The notes: a model not told the origin generated them from the letters alone. A DNA stretch of 47,135 nt from Nostoc sp. 'Peltigera membranacea cyanobiont' 210A (GCF_002246015.1 NZ_NOLJ01000001.1:431495-478629), one strand, 5' to 3'; positions 25,323 through 36,641 are shown, counted from the first letter of the stretch. Numbers and translations: made by a program.

Positions 25323-25514
25323 ATGGACGAGCTACAACCAAGAGTAGAACAGCTACAATCGTTATATAGACTTTGCCATCAACTTACAAATGTGGTGTTT
25401 CAGCCAATTCACATCGTGCGATTAGATGAACGATCGCTCAATATATTTATATTAGCTGGCCAAAATGAAGGAATACAGCTAGAAATTATGCCAGATGGTA
25501 GTATAGAACCATGA
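25323..25514 (+). CDS. DUF6888-like small protein
   Basis: The 63 residues (LQSLYRLCHQLTNVVFQPIHIVRLDERSLNIFILAGQNEGIQLEIMPDG by key blocks) match a cyanobacterial small-protein family, recalled as DUF6888, that is normally encoded directly before a DUF6887 gene. AGAGGAAAA precedes the ATG. The TGA stop overlaps a now dead copy of the partner's start codon (ATGA at 25511). The family has no known function; tiny, paired and patchily distributed genes suggest a toxin-antitoxin-like or regulatory pair, which is inference. Confidence 0.7.
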   Translation: MDELQPRVEQLQSLYRLCHQLTNVVFQPIHIVRLDERSLNIFILAGQNEGIQLEIMPDGSIEP

Positions 25515-25535
25515 ATGTAGTATAGAACTATGAAT
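25498..25535 (+). repeat. 19-bp tandem duplication at a gene junction
   Basis: Positions 25498-25516 and 25517-25535 are the same 19-bp sequence with one C/T difference (GTAGTATAGAACcATGAAT and GTAGTATAGAACtATGAAT). The duplication copies the start codon of the downstream gene; the first copy stops after four codons. Confidence 0.9.
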
Positions 25536-25730
25536 ATGGTAAACTATGCAGCAATGAGCGACCAAGAGCTAAAGAGTTACTTTCTCACCCACAGAGATGA
25601 TAAGGAAGCCTTTTATGCTTACATGGATAGACGAAAATCTCGTCATCGTGATGCTGCAATAAAATTAAATGATCCGGCTTGGGAAGAAAAGATAATAGCT
25701 GTGATTCAAAAACAATTAGGTTCTGATTGA
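25530..25730 (+). CDS. DUF6887-like small protein
   Basis: The 66 residues (MVNYAAMSDQELKSYFLTHRDDKEAFYAYMDRRKSRHRD by key blocks, then WEEKIIAVIQKQL) match the cyanobacterial DUF6887 family as recalled. The protein is charged and helical. It follows the DUF6888-like gene by 15 bp; without the 19-bp duplication the two genes would overlap by ATGA, so they were originally translationally coupled. The second in-frame ATG, two codons later, is an alternative start. Confidence 0.7.
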   Translation: MNMVNYAAMSDQELKSYFLTHRDDKEAFYAYMDRRKSRHRDAAIKLNDPAWEEKIIAVIQKQLGSD

Positions 25731-25812
25731 TAACTTAATAATTTCATATTCTTAATCGAGGTGGACACAATTTTTGTAGTCCCCTCGATTTCTCACATAA
25801 ATTTACTTTTGG

Positions 25813-27540
25813 TTAATACTTCCGCTCTTTTGGCTCAAACATAGTAATCGCTACCGGTCGATATTGAATATCAATTCCCGCGGGTGAATAGTAAGCCATT
25901 GTGTGTTTGAGAAAATTGCTATCATCTCGCTCGGAATAATCTTCGCGGAAATGAGCGCCACGACTTTCTTGGCGATTTAGGGCTGATGCCAAAATGGTCT
26001 GCCCTACTACCATCAAACTTCGCAATTCTAAGGCTTCTACGAGTTCTGTATTCCAGCAACTACCTTTGTCATCTAAATAAATTTGCGGGTATTTTTTTTG
26101 TATTTCTTCTAATTTCTGCAACCCTTCAGTCATTAATGCCTCAGTGCGGAAAACACCACAGTACTCAGTCATACAATCCTGAAAAGCTTCACGGACTTGG
26201 TTAATGCGGTACTGTCCTGGTTGTTCTAGCAAAGCTTGAATTTGTTGCTGGGCTTCTGTTACATACCGTTGCTCATCTACAGAAGGTAACTTACGTTTTT
26301 GCACAAATTTGGCGATCGCAGCCCCAGTTCTTTTACCATAAACTACACACTCCAGCAGTGAATTACTCCCCAAACGATTTGCACCATGTACAGAAACACA
26401 AGATGTTTCACCCGCAGCAAAGAAAGCATCAACTAAACCATCGCCACTACTGCGAACTTGACCATCGGTGTTAACTGGGATACCACCCATACAATAGTGA
26501 ATTGTCGGACGGACTGGCATCGGTTGAGTTACTGCGTCAACACCTACTAAACGATGGGCTTCTTCCCAGCAGAAGGGAACGCGACTCATAATTTTTTCTT
26601 TGCCCAGATGGCGTAGATCCAGATAGACAAAGGGGCCGCCAGCACTGCCATCAAGATGAATACCACGTCCGGCACGAATTTCGTAAGCGATCGCTCGTGA
26701 GGTAATATCACGAGGAGCTAGTTCCATGCGACTGGGGGCATAGTTCGCCATAAAGCGATCGCCTTCACTATTAATCAGATACGCCCCTTCACCCCGTACC
26801 GCTTCTGAAATCAGCACCCCTACTGGATATAAACCAGTGGGATGAAACTGCACAAATTCCATATCTTCGAGGGGCAAACCTGCGATCGCAGTCATTGCCA
26901 AACCATCACCCGAAGAAGCGTAATCATTAGAGGTAGTGTTATAAACGCGACCATAGCCCCCTGTGGCAAACATCACCGCCTTGGCTCGCACCACCTCTAT
27001 ATGTCCATCCAAAAGATGGAACATGACCACACCCTTGGCCTCATTCTCTTCCAAAATGAGACGCATCACGTACCACTCTTCATAAACTTGCACCCCATAA
27101 CGCCGCAAATTGTTAACCAATTCGTGCAAAATCGCGTGACCGGTTTTGTCAGCGGCGTAGCAAGTGCGGTTGTGGGAATGTCCGCCAAAAGCCCGTTGGG
27201 CAATGCGCCCATCGGGTAAGCGAGAGAACAAAACGCCGAGATGTTCCAAGTCAATCACCACACCTGGCGCTTCTTGGGTGAGAATTGCTACGGCATCTTG
27301 GTCTGCCAAGTAATCAGAACCCTTGACAGTATCAAAAGCGTGTGCTTCCCAACTATCTTCGGAATCAACATTTTTCAGCGATGCAGCCATACCACCTTGA
27401 GCCGCAACCGAGTGGGAACGAATTGGATGGGTTTTGGCAACCACAGCAATATTTAAACTAGGGTCAATACGGGCAATTTCTACAGCAGCGCGACATCCTG
27501 CCAATCCACCCCCGACAATAATCACATCATGTTCAATCAT
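25813..27540 (-). CDS. sdhA: Succinate dehydrogenase / fumarate reductase flavoprotein subunit
   Basis: SdhA oxidises succinate to fumarate, passing electrons through SdhB to plastoquinone. The 575 residues contain the FAD Rossmann motif [17 protein letters not shown], the flavinylation site region [28 protein letters not shown], the substrate loop [10 protein letters not shown], and active-site Arg in [14 protein letters not shown]. The final FAD-binding part has [18 protein letters not shown]. No sdhB is adjacent, as is usual in cyanobacteria. Start ATG 27540. Confidence 0.95.
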   Translation of the reverse strand: MIEHDVIIVGGGLAGCRAAVEIARIDPSLNIAVVAKTHPIRSHSVAAQGGMAASLKNVDSEDSWEAHAFDTVKGSDYLADQDAVAILTQEAPGVVIDLEHLGVLFSRLPDGRIAQRAFGGHSHNRTCYAADKTGHAILHELVNNLRRYGVQVYEEWYVMRLILEENEAKGVVMFHLLDGHIEVVRAKAVMFATGGYGRVYNTTSNDYASSGDGLAMTAIAGLPLEDMEFVQFHPTGLYPVGVLISEAVRGEGAYLINSEGDRFMANYAPSRMELAPRDITSRAIAYEIRAGRGIHLDGSAGGPFVYLDLRHLGKEKIMSRVPFCWEEAHRLVGVDAVTQPMPVRPTIHYCMGGIPVNTDGQVRSSGDGLVDAFFAAGETSCVSVHGANRLGSNSLLECVVYGKRTGAAIAKFVQKRKLPSVDEQRYVTEAQQQIQALLEQPGQYRINQVREAFQDCMTEYCGVFRTEALMTEGLQKLEEIQKKYPQIYLDDKGSCWNTELVEALELRSLMVVGQTILASALNRQESRGAHFREDYSERDDSNFLKHTMAYYSPAGIDIQYRPVAITMFEPKERKY

Positions 27541-27624
27541 ATTTAGCCCCTGACTGCAAACCCCTGCTGTTCTATTGTAGAGACGTGATTAATCAGGTAA
27601 TGCGTTGCAACAGTAGCATCTTTC

Positions 27625-27657
27625 AAAAAAAAATTCCCTGCCTACAAATGACAGGGA
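27625..27657 (-). terminator. Intrinsic terminator between the small membrane protein gene and sdhA
   Basis: On the minus strand TCCCTG (27657-27652) pairs with CAGGGA (27640-27635), followed by a run of nine T residues (27633-27625, seen as A on the plus strand). It ends transcripts coming from the gene at 27759-28076 before sdhA. Confidence 0.75.
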
Positions 27658-27758
27658 TATAATTACAAATTTTGGAATTAGGAGTAAAAAATTAAAAATG
27701 AAGAATTATTGGGACAGATAGAGTGACTCATAACTCCTAACTTCTAACTCTTAACTCT

Positions 27759-28076
27759 TTAGCTAGTTGCTTCTACAGGTTGTTGCTGAGACACATTACC
27801 TGGCATGGGTTCCATTTTGGTTTCAGGCCCTACAGGAGTGAGTTCAATATGATTTAACAAGGTAGTGACAAACGCAAACAACAAGAAAGGTAGCGATAAC
27901 AGAACGACCAGACCCGCTGTTGCTAAAGCGTACACGGGCCGCTTGGCACCCATCAGCGCCAAAGCTGATGCCAAACTTAGGGTAATCGTAATTAACCAAA
28001 CAATTATTTGACCGTAGATATCACCGAAAGTCAGGGTACAGACAAACCGATACTTTTGAATATTATTTCCGATCAT
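27759..28076 (-). CDS. Small two-TM membrane protein
   Basis: The 105-residue product is not recognised. Two hydrophobic segments (IIVWLITITLSLASALALMG and VYALATAGLVVLLSLPFLLFAFVTTLL, by key residues) form a hairpin across a membrane, and a polar tail ends VSQQQPVEATS. ATG 28076 has GGAGG eight bases upstream, which decides against the preceding GTG. A terminator lies about 100 bp after the stop. Confidence 0.65.
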   Translation of the reverse strand: MIGNNIQKYRFVCTLTFGDIYGQIIVWLITITLSLASALALMGAKRPVYALATAGLVVLLSLPFLLFAFVTTLLNHIELTPVGPETKMEPMPGNVSQQQPVEATS

Positions 28077-28598
28077 CACATTTGCCTCCAGTCTCTCCTA
28101 ATAGGTTCTACGTTAGAACTATGTTTGCCTTCTAGGCAATTTCTAAATATTTTTGCAAGCTTCGTAATATCACTTTACAATTTAGCTGCCTTTGGCGGTA
28201 AGACAGCTATGCTAAAAAACTTCTTCTCTGCATTAGGAGAGGTCGCGATCGGCTCCTTAACAAACACTATCTTAATTTTAACCAAAGAGACTATTTGTCA
28301 TCTATCTAATTCAGGATATTTAAAATAAATATATATAGCAATTCTATTTAATTTGTGAAAATTACAACCCAAAAATCGCCGACCTTGTAAAAGTTGTTGG
28401 GTATCTTGTTTCTCATCAGTGATTCAGGATTGCTATAAAATTTAATTTTTTGTTAGTAAATATTAACTAGAGAAATCAAGTAAAGTCAGAATGCAAAAAC
28501 CGATTTTTTGATGTTAAATTTTGAATATTGCCCGAATTTGTTGACTTAAATCAACAAAAATCTTTATTTTTCATGGCAACATTGTTTTAGGAGTGAAC
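28077..28598. other. Divergent intergenic region
   Basis: No supported gene in about 520 bp; an open frame at 28008-28328 overlaps the minus-strand gene and lacks a ribosome site. A TTGTTGA...TCAACAA inverted repeat (7-bp arms) lies near 28538-28557, about 40 bases before the next start region, and could be an operator or a leader hairpin. Confidence 0.45.
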
Positions 28599-29420
28599 GT
28601 GAATACTATTTTTCTTCGTAAAGGTGTTTTTTGGTTGCCAAGTATAGCTGCTCTTGCATTCCTGAGTAGCGGTTTATCTGCAAGCGCCCAGACAGTAAAC
28701 AAGTTGAGCAATCAGCCATTAACTGAACCTTCCGCAACCGTAGTGTCTCCCCAAGAGTTTAGCCAAAATCTCTCTACAGAAACAACTGAAACTTTTACAG
28801 TCACAAATTTAACTAAGGTAGAGCAATTGCCCAACACTGCGATACAAGAAAACGCCAGTGTAACACCCATACCCGTTCCAGGCACAGTGGCGACCTCATC
28901 TGCAACGCTCACCGAACCTGTACAACCGACTTCTCAAACGACTGCTCAACCATCTGCGACAAGAGTGGCGCAATCGGATATTGATTTAGGTACAAATACC
29001 CGTGGTGGCAGCAGCTATCTTGGCATCGCTGCTAACATTGGTTTGAATGGTGGTGACACGTCTTTGGGCGACGGTAACTTTGCAGTAGTCAGCAAAATCG
29101 GACTGACAAATTCTATATCAGTGCGACCCTCAGCCATATTTGGGGACAACACCACAGTTCTACTTCCGATCACCTACGATTTTACCTTTAAATCAGCAGA
29201 TGCTTTTAGCGAACCATTAGCGATCGCACCTTACGTCGGAGTGGGTGCAGCTTACAAAACTGGTGATGATTCAAAATTTGCCTTTTTGGTGTCTGGTGGC
29301 ATTGATGTGCCTCTAACTTCTCAATTTACGGCAACAGCTGCTATCAATGCCGGATTTTTCGATGAAACTGATGTGGGCTTGTTGTTAGGAGTTGGTTACA
29401 ACTTCAGTGGGATTAAATAG
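28599..29420 (+). CDS. Putative outer-membrane beta-barrel protein
   Basis: GTG 28599 is preferred (AGGAG at 28589-28593, five-base spacing); another GTG is two codons upstream. The N-terminus IFLRKGVFWLPSIAALAFLSSGLSASAQ is a signal peptide. A Thr/Ser/Pro-rich linker of about 90 residues follows, then about 140 residues of alternating hydrophobic strands with Gly and aromatic residues (YLGIAANIGLNGG, LAIAPYVGVGAAYKTG), ending LLLGVGYNF, typical of an outer-membrane barrel. No specific porin family is recognised. Confidence 0.7.
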   Translation: MNTIFLRKGVFWLPSIAALAFLSSGLSASAQTVNKLSNQPLTEPSATVVSPQEFSQNLSTETTETFTVTNLTKVEQLPNTAIQENASVTPIPVPGTVATSSATLTEPVQPTSQTTAQPSATRVAQSDIDLGTNTRGGSSYLGIAANIGLNGGDTSLGDGNFAVVSKIGLTNSISVRPSAIFGDNTTVLLPITYDFTFKSADAFSEPLAIAPYVGVGAAYKTGDDSKFAFLVSGGIDVPLTSQFTATAAINAGFFDETDVGLLLGVGYNFSGIK

Positions 29421-29502
29421 TTAAGAGTTAGGAGTTAGGAGTTAGGAGTTATTAAGATTAAATTATTAAATTTATAACTCATCACTCCTAACTCCTAAGT
29501 TT
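29421..29502. repeat. GAGTTAG / CTCCTAA heptamer repeat
   Basis: TTAGGAG units in tandem (29424-29449) face TAACTCC units (29473-29495) across a short AT stretch. The fold-back lies between two convergent genes and could act as a terminator-like hairpin. Confidence 0.8.
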
Positions 29503-30825
29503 CTACTTAGGGGTAACTTTGTCAATCACCTTGATTGTGCCATCGTCTCCTACTGTCCAAACATCGTATACACCGACCACATCGCCGTTAGCATCAACAT
29601 CTACGTTGCCGCTAGCTCCTTGGTAGTTAATCTTTTTACCATCTTTAAGTAACTTCAGTCCCTCGCAGACATCAGTAACTTCTGTGCCAGGCCCATCAGC
29701 AACTTCCCGGATTTTGCTGGCTATGCCAACGCCTGTATTTTCTTTAGCAGCTTGCGCCGCCAATGTCAACAAAGCTGCTGCATCCCAAGCTTGAGGAGCG
29801 TATTCCCCTGGCGCACTACCCTTTTTATCCTTCCACAGCTTGTTGAAAGCTTCTAATGCTTTACCATCGGAACCCGGTACTGTACCGATCGCTCCAGTTA
29901 AAATATATTTACCATCACTGCCTTTGCCAACTTGTTCGGGAAAAGTAGGTGATTTTACCCCATCTGTCAGCAGAATTTGCACTCCCTTCGCCACACCTTG
30001 CTGATAGGCGGCTTTCAGGAACAGACTACCAGTTTCGGCATAGAGTACAGCCAGTACTGCATCTGGCTTACCTGCAAATGCAGCAGCCGCTTCTGTATCA
30101 AATGTCTGGGCTTTTGGGTCGTAGCGGACAGGTTTATCTTTATTAACTATAGTTCCACCCAATTTTTCAAAAGTTTGCACGAATGCTTTTTCAAACCCTA
30201 CGCCATAGTCATTATTAATCACGACTGTAGAAACTCGCTTGAAACCTTTTTTTCTGGCAAGTTGGGCTAAAGCTAGTGCTTGGTATGTATCGGGGGGAGC
30301 GGTACGTGCCCAAAAGCCTTTATAGTCACCTTTTTGAGCCTTATCGGTAAATATGGGACTGGTACTACCAGGAGAAACCAGCATGACTTTATTCGGCGTG
30401 GCAATGGAGACTGCTGCACTAGAAACGCTACTGGCAAAGGAACCAACTACACCTGCTACTTTATCTAAAGTTGCTAGTTTGGTCATACCGGCAGCTCCAG
30501 CTTTCGGGTCGGTTTGGTCGTCTACTTGCACCAAAGTAACAGGTTCGCCATTTACTCCACCGCAAGCGTTGACTGTATCGACTAGTAAAGGTACAGAGCC
30601 TAACATCTGCTGTCCCACAGAAGCCAAGTCGCCTGTTGTCGGTAGCAAGGAACCAATTTTTAGCCCTTTAGCACTGCTTGTAGTAGTTGAGTTTGCCGCT
30701 GGGGTAGCGGTACTTCCGTTGTTAGCTGTGCCGTTCGGGGTACTGCTATCACCACAAGCCCCAAGTAGGAAGCCAGTTGCTAGGGTAGCTATACTTAAAC
30801 TTAAGGCGGCGCTAATTTTTCTCAT
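29503..30825 (-). CDS. ABC transporter amino-acid-binding lipoprotein (LivJ/NatB type)
   Basis: The N-terminus ISAALSLSIATLATGFLLGACG has a lipobox, so the protein is a lipid-anchored periplasmic binding protein. A Thr/Asn/Ser-rich linker (about 24-50) leads to the type I binding fold: IGSLLPTTGDLASVGQQM at the start of domain I, VVGSFASSVSSAAVSIATPNKVMLVSPGSTSP forming the ligand pocket, and NNDYGVGFEKAF. The 440 residues are normal. It resembles the neutral amino-acid binding protein NatB of Anabaena, but no permease or ATPase genes are adjacent, so the exact ligand is open. Confidence 0.85.
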   Translation of the reverse strand: MRKISAALSLSIATLATGFLLGACGDSSTPNGTANNGSTATPAANSTTTSSAKGLKIGSLLPTTGDLASVGQQMLGSVPLLVDTVNACGGVNGEPVTLVQVDDQTDPKAGAAGMTKLATLDKVAGVVGSFASSVSSAAVSIATPNKVMLVSPGSTSPIFTDKAQKGDYKGFWARTAPPDTYQALALAQLARKKGFKRVSTVVINNDYGVGFEKAFVQTFEKLGGTIVNKDKPVRYDPKAQTFDTEAAAAFAGKPDAVLAVLYAETGSLFLKAAYQQGVAKGVQILLTDGVKSPTFPEQVGKGSDGKYILTGAIGTVPGSDGKALEAFNKLWKDKKGSAPGEYAPQAWDAAALLTLAAQAAKENTGVGIASKIREVADGPGTEVTDVCEGLKLLKDGKKINYQGASGNVDVDANGDVVGVYDVWTVGDDGTIKVIDKVTPK

Positions 30826-31017
30826 AAATTACTTTCACTCCTCAGATATTTAGGAGCCTAAAAATAAGATCCAAACTAGGTTTGTAACTTAGCTGGATCT
30901 TATCAAGACTCCAAAGGATAAATCATATCATCCATCTTTGGGAGTAGAAATATTTACGCCGATCTTAGTAATTCTTTTTGTACACAGAATATTCTCCGTG
31001 TATCAAAAGCTGAAAAA

Positions 31018-31109
31018 CGGAGAGGGAGGGATTCGAACCCTCGGTACGGAGTTGCCTGCCGTACAACAGATTAGCAATCTGCCGCTTTCGACCACTCAGC
31101 CACCTCTCC
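31018..31109 (-). tRNA. tRNA-Ser(GCT)
   Basis: Acceptor GGAGAGG/CCTCTCC is perfect and the discriminator is G. The anticodon loop is TTGCTAA on a GCAGA/TCTGT stem. A long class II variable arm is present (around CGGCAGGC...). The T-arm is GAGGG TTCGAAT CCCTC. This is a canonical stand-alone gene, unlike the Ser(GCT) gene in the array at 37422-37511, which has a different body. Confidence 0.95.
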
Positions 31110-31149
31110 TGACTCACGAATATCAATGTTACCAGACTTGCCAGTAAGA

Positions 31150-31232
31150 GTCAATAGTCATTTGTCATTGGTCATTTGTGATGGTCATTGGTTATTTATA
31201 AAACACTGATGACTAAGAACTAGGGACAAATG
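31150..31232. repeat. TTGGTCATTTGT heptamer-type repeat
   Basis: CATTTGTCATTGGTCATTTGTGATGGTCATTGG-type units, then the inverse ACAAATGACTAA, occupy the gap between tRNA-Ser and crtB. No gene. Confidence 0.75.
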
Positions 31233-31241
31233 ACTAATTTT

Positions 31242-34042
<2,801 letters not shown>

Positions 34043-35131
34043 ATGGGTGTATCGCAGGAGCTAAAGCGCTTTGGACATCACCTGATTTTAGGTATTTCGG
34101 GCACGACATTAAGCGATGACGATAAACGCGCACTCAATGAATTGAAACCGATTGGGGCGATATTTTTTGCTAAAAACTTTTTGGATGGCACTCCATATCA
34201 GGTTTGGTTGGAAAGCTTCAAGAATTTGAATAAACAGATACGAGAATATACTGAACGTGATTGCATGTTCCTCACTCTCGATCATGAAGGAGGTCGTGTA
34301 ATTCGTACACCACCGCCAATTACCCGCTTTCCTCATGCCTTATTACTGCGATCGCACGCTTATGAAGTAGCAAAAGCCACAGCAGTAGAACTAAAATCAC
34401 TGGGCATTAACTTATCGTGGGCACCCGTAGCCGATATTTTTTCCCATCCCGACAACCCCGTGATTGGGCCTCGCGCCTTTGGTAACACTCCCGAAACCGC
34501 TACTCAAGGTGCCCGTGACTATTACCTTGGACTTCGAGATTTAGGAATTTTGGGATGCGCTAAACACTTCCCCGGACATGGAGACACCAGCAAGGACTCT
34601 CACATTGAGCTACCAATACTGAATTTAACTCTAGAAGACCTGCGACTTCGAGAACTTATACCCTTCAGAGCTTTAATCGAAGTACAGATTCCTTTGATTA
34701 TGACTGTCCATATCTTATTTCCCAAGATAGATCCTGATGTACCAGGAACGCTTTCTCAGGCTATCCTCAAAACCATACTTAGAGAGCAACTTGGCTTTGA
34801 GGGAGTGGTTGTATCTGATGATTTGGATATGAAAGCGATCTCAGATATGTTTATGAAAGCTGGTACTGTGGCGCGGTCATTAAATGCAGGCTGCGATCTG
34901 TTTATTGTGTCGCGTAATATTAATTCATCATCTATTGAAAGAACTTATCGGATTGCTGAAGATTTTGCTGATTCGCTCAGTAACGGTAGCTTAGATGAAG
35001 CAGTGGTAGAAGCAGCTAGAGAAAGAATTGAGAAACTACTGGCAGTAACACCGCAATATCCCATACATGCTTTGGATAAAGATGTATTATTGCAACATGC
35101 TCAACTAGCGATCGCTAGTTGCTATTCATAA
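34043..35131 (+). CDS. nagZ: Beta-N-acetylhexosaminidase (GH3, NagZ-like)
   Basis: GH3 NagZ removes N-acetylglucosamine from peptidoglycan turnover products. The 362-residue sequence has LTLDHEGGRVIRTPPPITRFP (by key residues), NLSWAPVADI, the NagZ His/Asp loop KHFPGHGDTSKDSHIELP with the general acid/base region, and the nucleophile Asp in VVSDDLDMKAIS. The length is that of single-domain NagZ. AGG lies 10 bases upstream of ATG 34043. It is the last protein gene before the tRNA array. Confidence 0.9.
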   Translation: MGVSQELKRFGHHLILGISGTTLSDDDKRALNELKPIGAIFFAKNFLDGTPYQVWLESFKNLNKQIREYTERDCMFLTLDHEGGRVIRTPPPITRFPHALLLRSHAYEVAKATAVELKSLGINLSWAPVADIFSHPDNPVIGPRAFGNTPETATQGARDYYLGLRDLGILGCAKHFPGHGDTSKDSHIELPILNLTLEDLRLRELIPFRALIEVQIPLIMTVHILFPKIDPDVPGTLSQAILKTILREQLGFEGVVVSDDLDMKAISDMFMKAGTVARSLNAGCDLFIVSRNINSSSIERTYRIAEDFADSLSNGSLDEAVVEAARERIEKLLAVTPQYPIHALDKDVLLQHAQLAIASCYS

Positions 35132-35233
35132 CCCAACGCGCATTCAAGTTGCATATTAGCAATTGCCAAAAGGCTAACTAAGATTGCATTTCTTAATTTT
35201 GAATTTTAAATTTTAAATTTTTAATTGTTTAGT

Positions 35234-35303
35234 GGGTGGTATAGGGGTCGAACCTATTTCTGCGGGTTAAAAGCCCGCTGCACAGCCGGTATGCCAACCA
35301 CCC
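35234..35303 (-). tRNA. tRNA-Lys(TTT)
   Basis: Acceptor GGGTGGT/ACCACCC. Anticodon loop CTTTTAA on a perfect GCGGG/CCCGC stem. T-arm ATAGG TTCGACC CCTAT. At 70 bases it is short because the D-loop is small. It is the last gene of the array in transcription order. Confidence 0.88.
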
Positions 35304-35379
35304 TAGTTAATTTGAAAAAGAAATGAGCAAGTGCGATCGTATTACATCGCAGCTTTGTAACACCAACACTACATATAAA

Positions 35380-35451
35380 TCCACCAGGGAGGTACTGCCC
35401 CTCCTATTTCTGTGTTATCAGCACAGCGCCTCGCTTTTCGGCTTCAGGTGG
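35380..35451 (-). tRNA. tRNA-Ile(GAT), divergent T-loop
   Basis: Anticodon loop CTGATAA on a perfect CTGTG/CACAG stem. Acceptor CCACCTG/CTGGTGG with one T-T mismatch. The T-stem GGAGG/CCTCC is intact but the loop reads GGCAGTA instead of TTCAAAT, and the D-loop (GAAAAGCGA) lacks GG. It is likely to be missed by standard models. Isotype by anticodon; functionality doubtful. Confidence 0.65.
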
Positions 35452-35456
35452 ATAGG

Positions 35457-35539
35457 TGGAAGATGGAGGAATCGAACCCCTACAGTTGCCCATACCCTGG
35501 TTTTCAAGACCAGTTGCCGTCCATTCAGCGACATCTTCC
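35457..35539 (-). tRNA. tRNA-Ser(TGA)
   Basis: Acceptor GGAAGAT/ATCTTCC. Anticodon loop CTTGAAA on CTGGT/ACCAG. A class II variable arm of about 14 bases (GGTATGGGCAACTG) is retained. One A-C mismatch in the T-stem. Confidence 0.88.
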
Positions 35540-35546
35540 ATTCAGG

Positions 35547-35621
35547 GGTGTCTGACGGGACTTGAACCCGCTATGACTGGTTCCACAAACCAGCGCCTCG
35601 ACCACTTTGGCTTCAGATACC
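35547..35621 (-). tRNA. tRNA-His(GTG)
   Basis: Anticodon loop TTGTGGA on CTGGT/ACCAG. The extra 5' G typical of tRNA-His is encoded (from c35621) opposite discriminator C. Acceptor GTATCTG/CAGACAC has one A-C mismatch. T-arm GCGGG TTCAAGT CCCGT. Confidence 0.88.
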
Positions 35622-35626
35622 ATCAG

Positions 35627-35700
35627 TGGAATCAATGGGAATTGAACCCATAACCTCCTGCTTGCAAGGCAGGCGCTCTAGCCATTTGAGCTATGACCCC
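35627..35700 (-). tRNA. tRNA-Ala(TGC)
   Basis: Anticodon loop CTTGCAA on a perfect CCTGC/GCAGG stem. Acceptor GGGGTCA/TGATTCC pairs with two G-T wobbles. T-arm ATGGG TTCAATT CCCAT. Confidence 0.88.
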
Positions 35701-35791
35701 ATCGAATAAGTAAAAAGAGCAAAGTAAAAACTAAAAAGAAAGAGAAATATTAAATTCATTCTTTTGACTTTTGACTTTTGACTTTTTTAGG

Positions 35792-35865
35792 CGGGAGTGG
35801 TAGGACTTGAACCCACAACTTTCGAGGTAGAAGCTCGAAGCTCTATTCCATTGAGCTACACTCCC
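35792..35865 (-). tRNA. tRNA-Arg(TCT)
   Basis: Acceptor GGGAGTG/CACTCCC perfect, discriminator G. Anticodon loop CTTCTAC on TCGAG/CTCGA. T-loop TTCAAGT. Confidence 0.88.
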
Positions 35866-35874
35866 AAGATTTGG

Positions 35875-35947
35875 TAGTCCTCGCAGGATTTGAACCTGCA
35901 ACCTCTTGCTTGTAAGGCACTTGCTCTACCGTTGAAGCTACAGGACT
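35875..35947 (-). tRNA. tRNA-Val(TAC) with weakened anticodon stem
   Basis: Anticodon loop CTTACAA. The anticodon stem AGTGC/GCAAG has two mismatches at the top (A-G, G-A); the 3' strand would match CTTGC. Acceptor AGTCCTG/GAGGACT has a G-G at the seventh pair. T-arm GCAGG TTCAAAT CCTGC perfect. CCA is encoded at 35872-35874. Confidence 0.78.
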
Positions 35948-35952
35948 ACGCA

Positions 35953-36024
35953 AGCGAGTGGAGGGATTTGAACCCACGCGCTGAGTATGGCGCACTCAGA
36001 TGCTACCGATTACATCACACCCGC
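35953..36024 (-). tRNA. tRNA-Gly(GCC)
   Basis: Acceptor GCGGGTG/CACTCGC, discriminator T as in Gly tRNAs. The anticodon arm is TGAGT GCGCCAT ACTCA, so position 33 is C instead of the near-universal T. T-loop TTCAAAT. Confidence 0.78.
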
Positions 36025-36028
36025 ATCA

Positions 36029-36101
36029 AGCTGGTAACAGGAATTGAACCTGCAACCTACTGATTACAAGTCAGTTGCTCTGCCAATTGAGCTACACCAG
36101 C
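36029..36101 (-). tRNA. tRNA-Thr(TGT)
   Basis: Acceptor GCTGGTG/TACCAGC. Anticodon loop CTTGTAA on ACTGA/TCAGT, perfect. T-arm GCAGG TTCAATT CCTGT. A 190-bp AT-rich spacer of TTTTGGAT/ATCCAAAA repeats lies upstream. Confidence 0.9.
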
Positions 36102-36290
36102 ACTAATTTTGAATTTTGGATTTTGGATTTTAGATTGACCCCATAACTTCAAATATGAGCTTGAGTAAAGAATTGTAGATTTGGGATGCTCCCTATTTGT
36201 TGGACAAATAAAACAAGCTTGCTCTCACACCTTTTTAGATTTTCAATTTTGAATCAACAATCCAAAATTGAAAATCTAAAATCTAAAATT
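36102..36290. other. Spacer inside the tRNA array
   Basis: AT-rich repeats (TTTTGGATTTTAGATT and its inverse) flank about 90 bp of unique sequence. No tRNA or reading frame seen. Confidence 0.6.
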
Positions 36291-36293
36291 TGG

Positions 36294-36367
36294 TGACGGG
36301 GGCAGGCTCATAACCTGTGGATATTCAGGTTATGAGCCTAACGAGCCACCGTTGCTCTATCCCCGCA
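36294..36367 (-). tRNA. tRNA-Met(CAT), initiator-like, with palindromic T-arm
   Basis: Anticodon loop CTCATAA on TTAGG/CCTGA. The D-stem GAGC/GCTC and an unpaired first acceptor pair are initiator-like, but the three G-C pairs of the anticodon stem are missing. The T-arm loop is TTATGAG, and the T-arm (36304-36317 on the plus strand) is the exact reverse complement of the anticodon arm (36326-36339). CCA is encoded at 36291-36293. The exact ends are uncertain by one base, and loss of the canonical T-loop makes function doubtful. Confidence 0.7.
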
Positions 36368-36377
36368 TATTCACCAA

Positions 36378-36450
36378 TACCCCTGACTGGATTTGAACCA
36401 GCAACCTCTTCGTTCTAAGCGAAGCGCCTCTTCCGTTGGGCTACAAGGGC
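36378..36450 (-). tRNA. tRNA with Leu anticodon TAG, class I body
   Basis: Anticodon loop CTTAGAA on a perfect CTTCG/CGAAG stem. The variable region is only AGGTT, so the body is class I, unlike normal bacterial leucine tRNAs. Acceptor GCCCTTG/CAGGGGT, discriminator A. T-arm GCTGG TTCAAAT CCAGT. The D-arm GCCCAACGGAAGAGGC resembles that of the TAA and CAA genes. Confidence 0.82.
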
Positions 36451-36454
36451 AAAG

Positions 36455-36553
36455 TCTAAGTGGCAGGGATTGTAGACGCCCTAGCGGCTTCCCGCACGGT
36501 ATCTGCGACTGGAGTTACCGAAACTCCCGCGCTCCCATCTGCGCCACACCCAG
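36455..36553 (-). tRNA. tRNA-Pro(CGG) interrupted by a small dispersed repeat
   Basis: The 5' half is Pro-like (D-arm GGCGCAGATGGGAGCGC) with anticodon loop TTCGGTA on GGAGT/ACTCC. Acceptor CTGGGTG/CACTTAG. The T-loop is enlarged by about 25 bases (about 36473-36501) by an insert beginning TACC and ending CTA on the minus strand. Probably a pseudogene unless the insert is removed. Confidence 0.75.
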
Positions 36554-36562
36554 ATGTTTTGG

Positions 36563-36637
<75 letters not shown>

Positions 36638-36641
36638 TTAG

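Noticed and set aside
26842..27219. 125-codon plus-strand frame
   Set aside because: Antisense to sdhA, with no family resemblance and no ribosome site.
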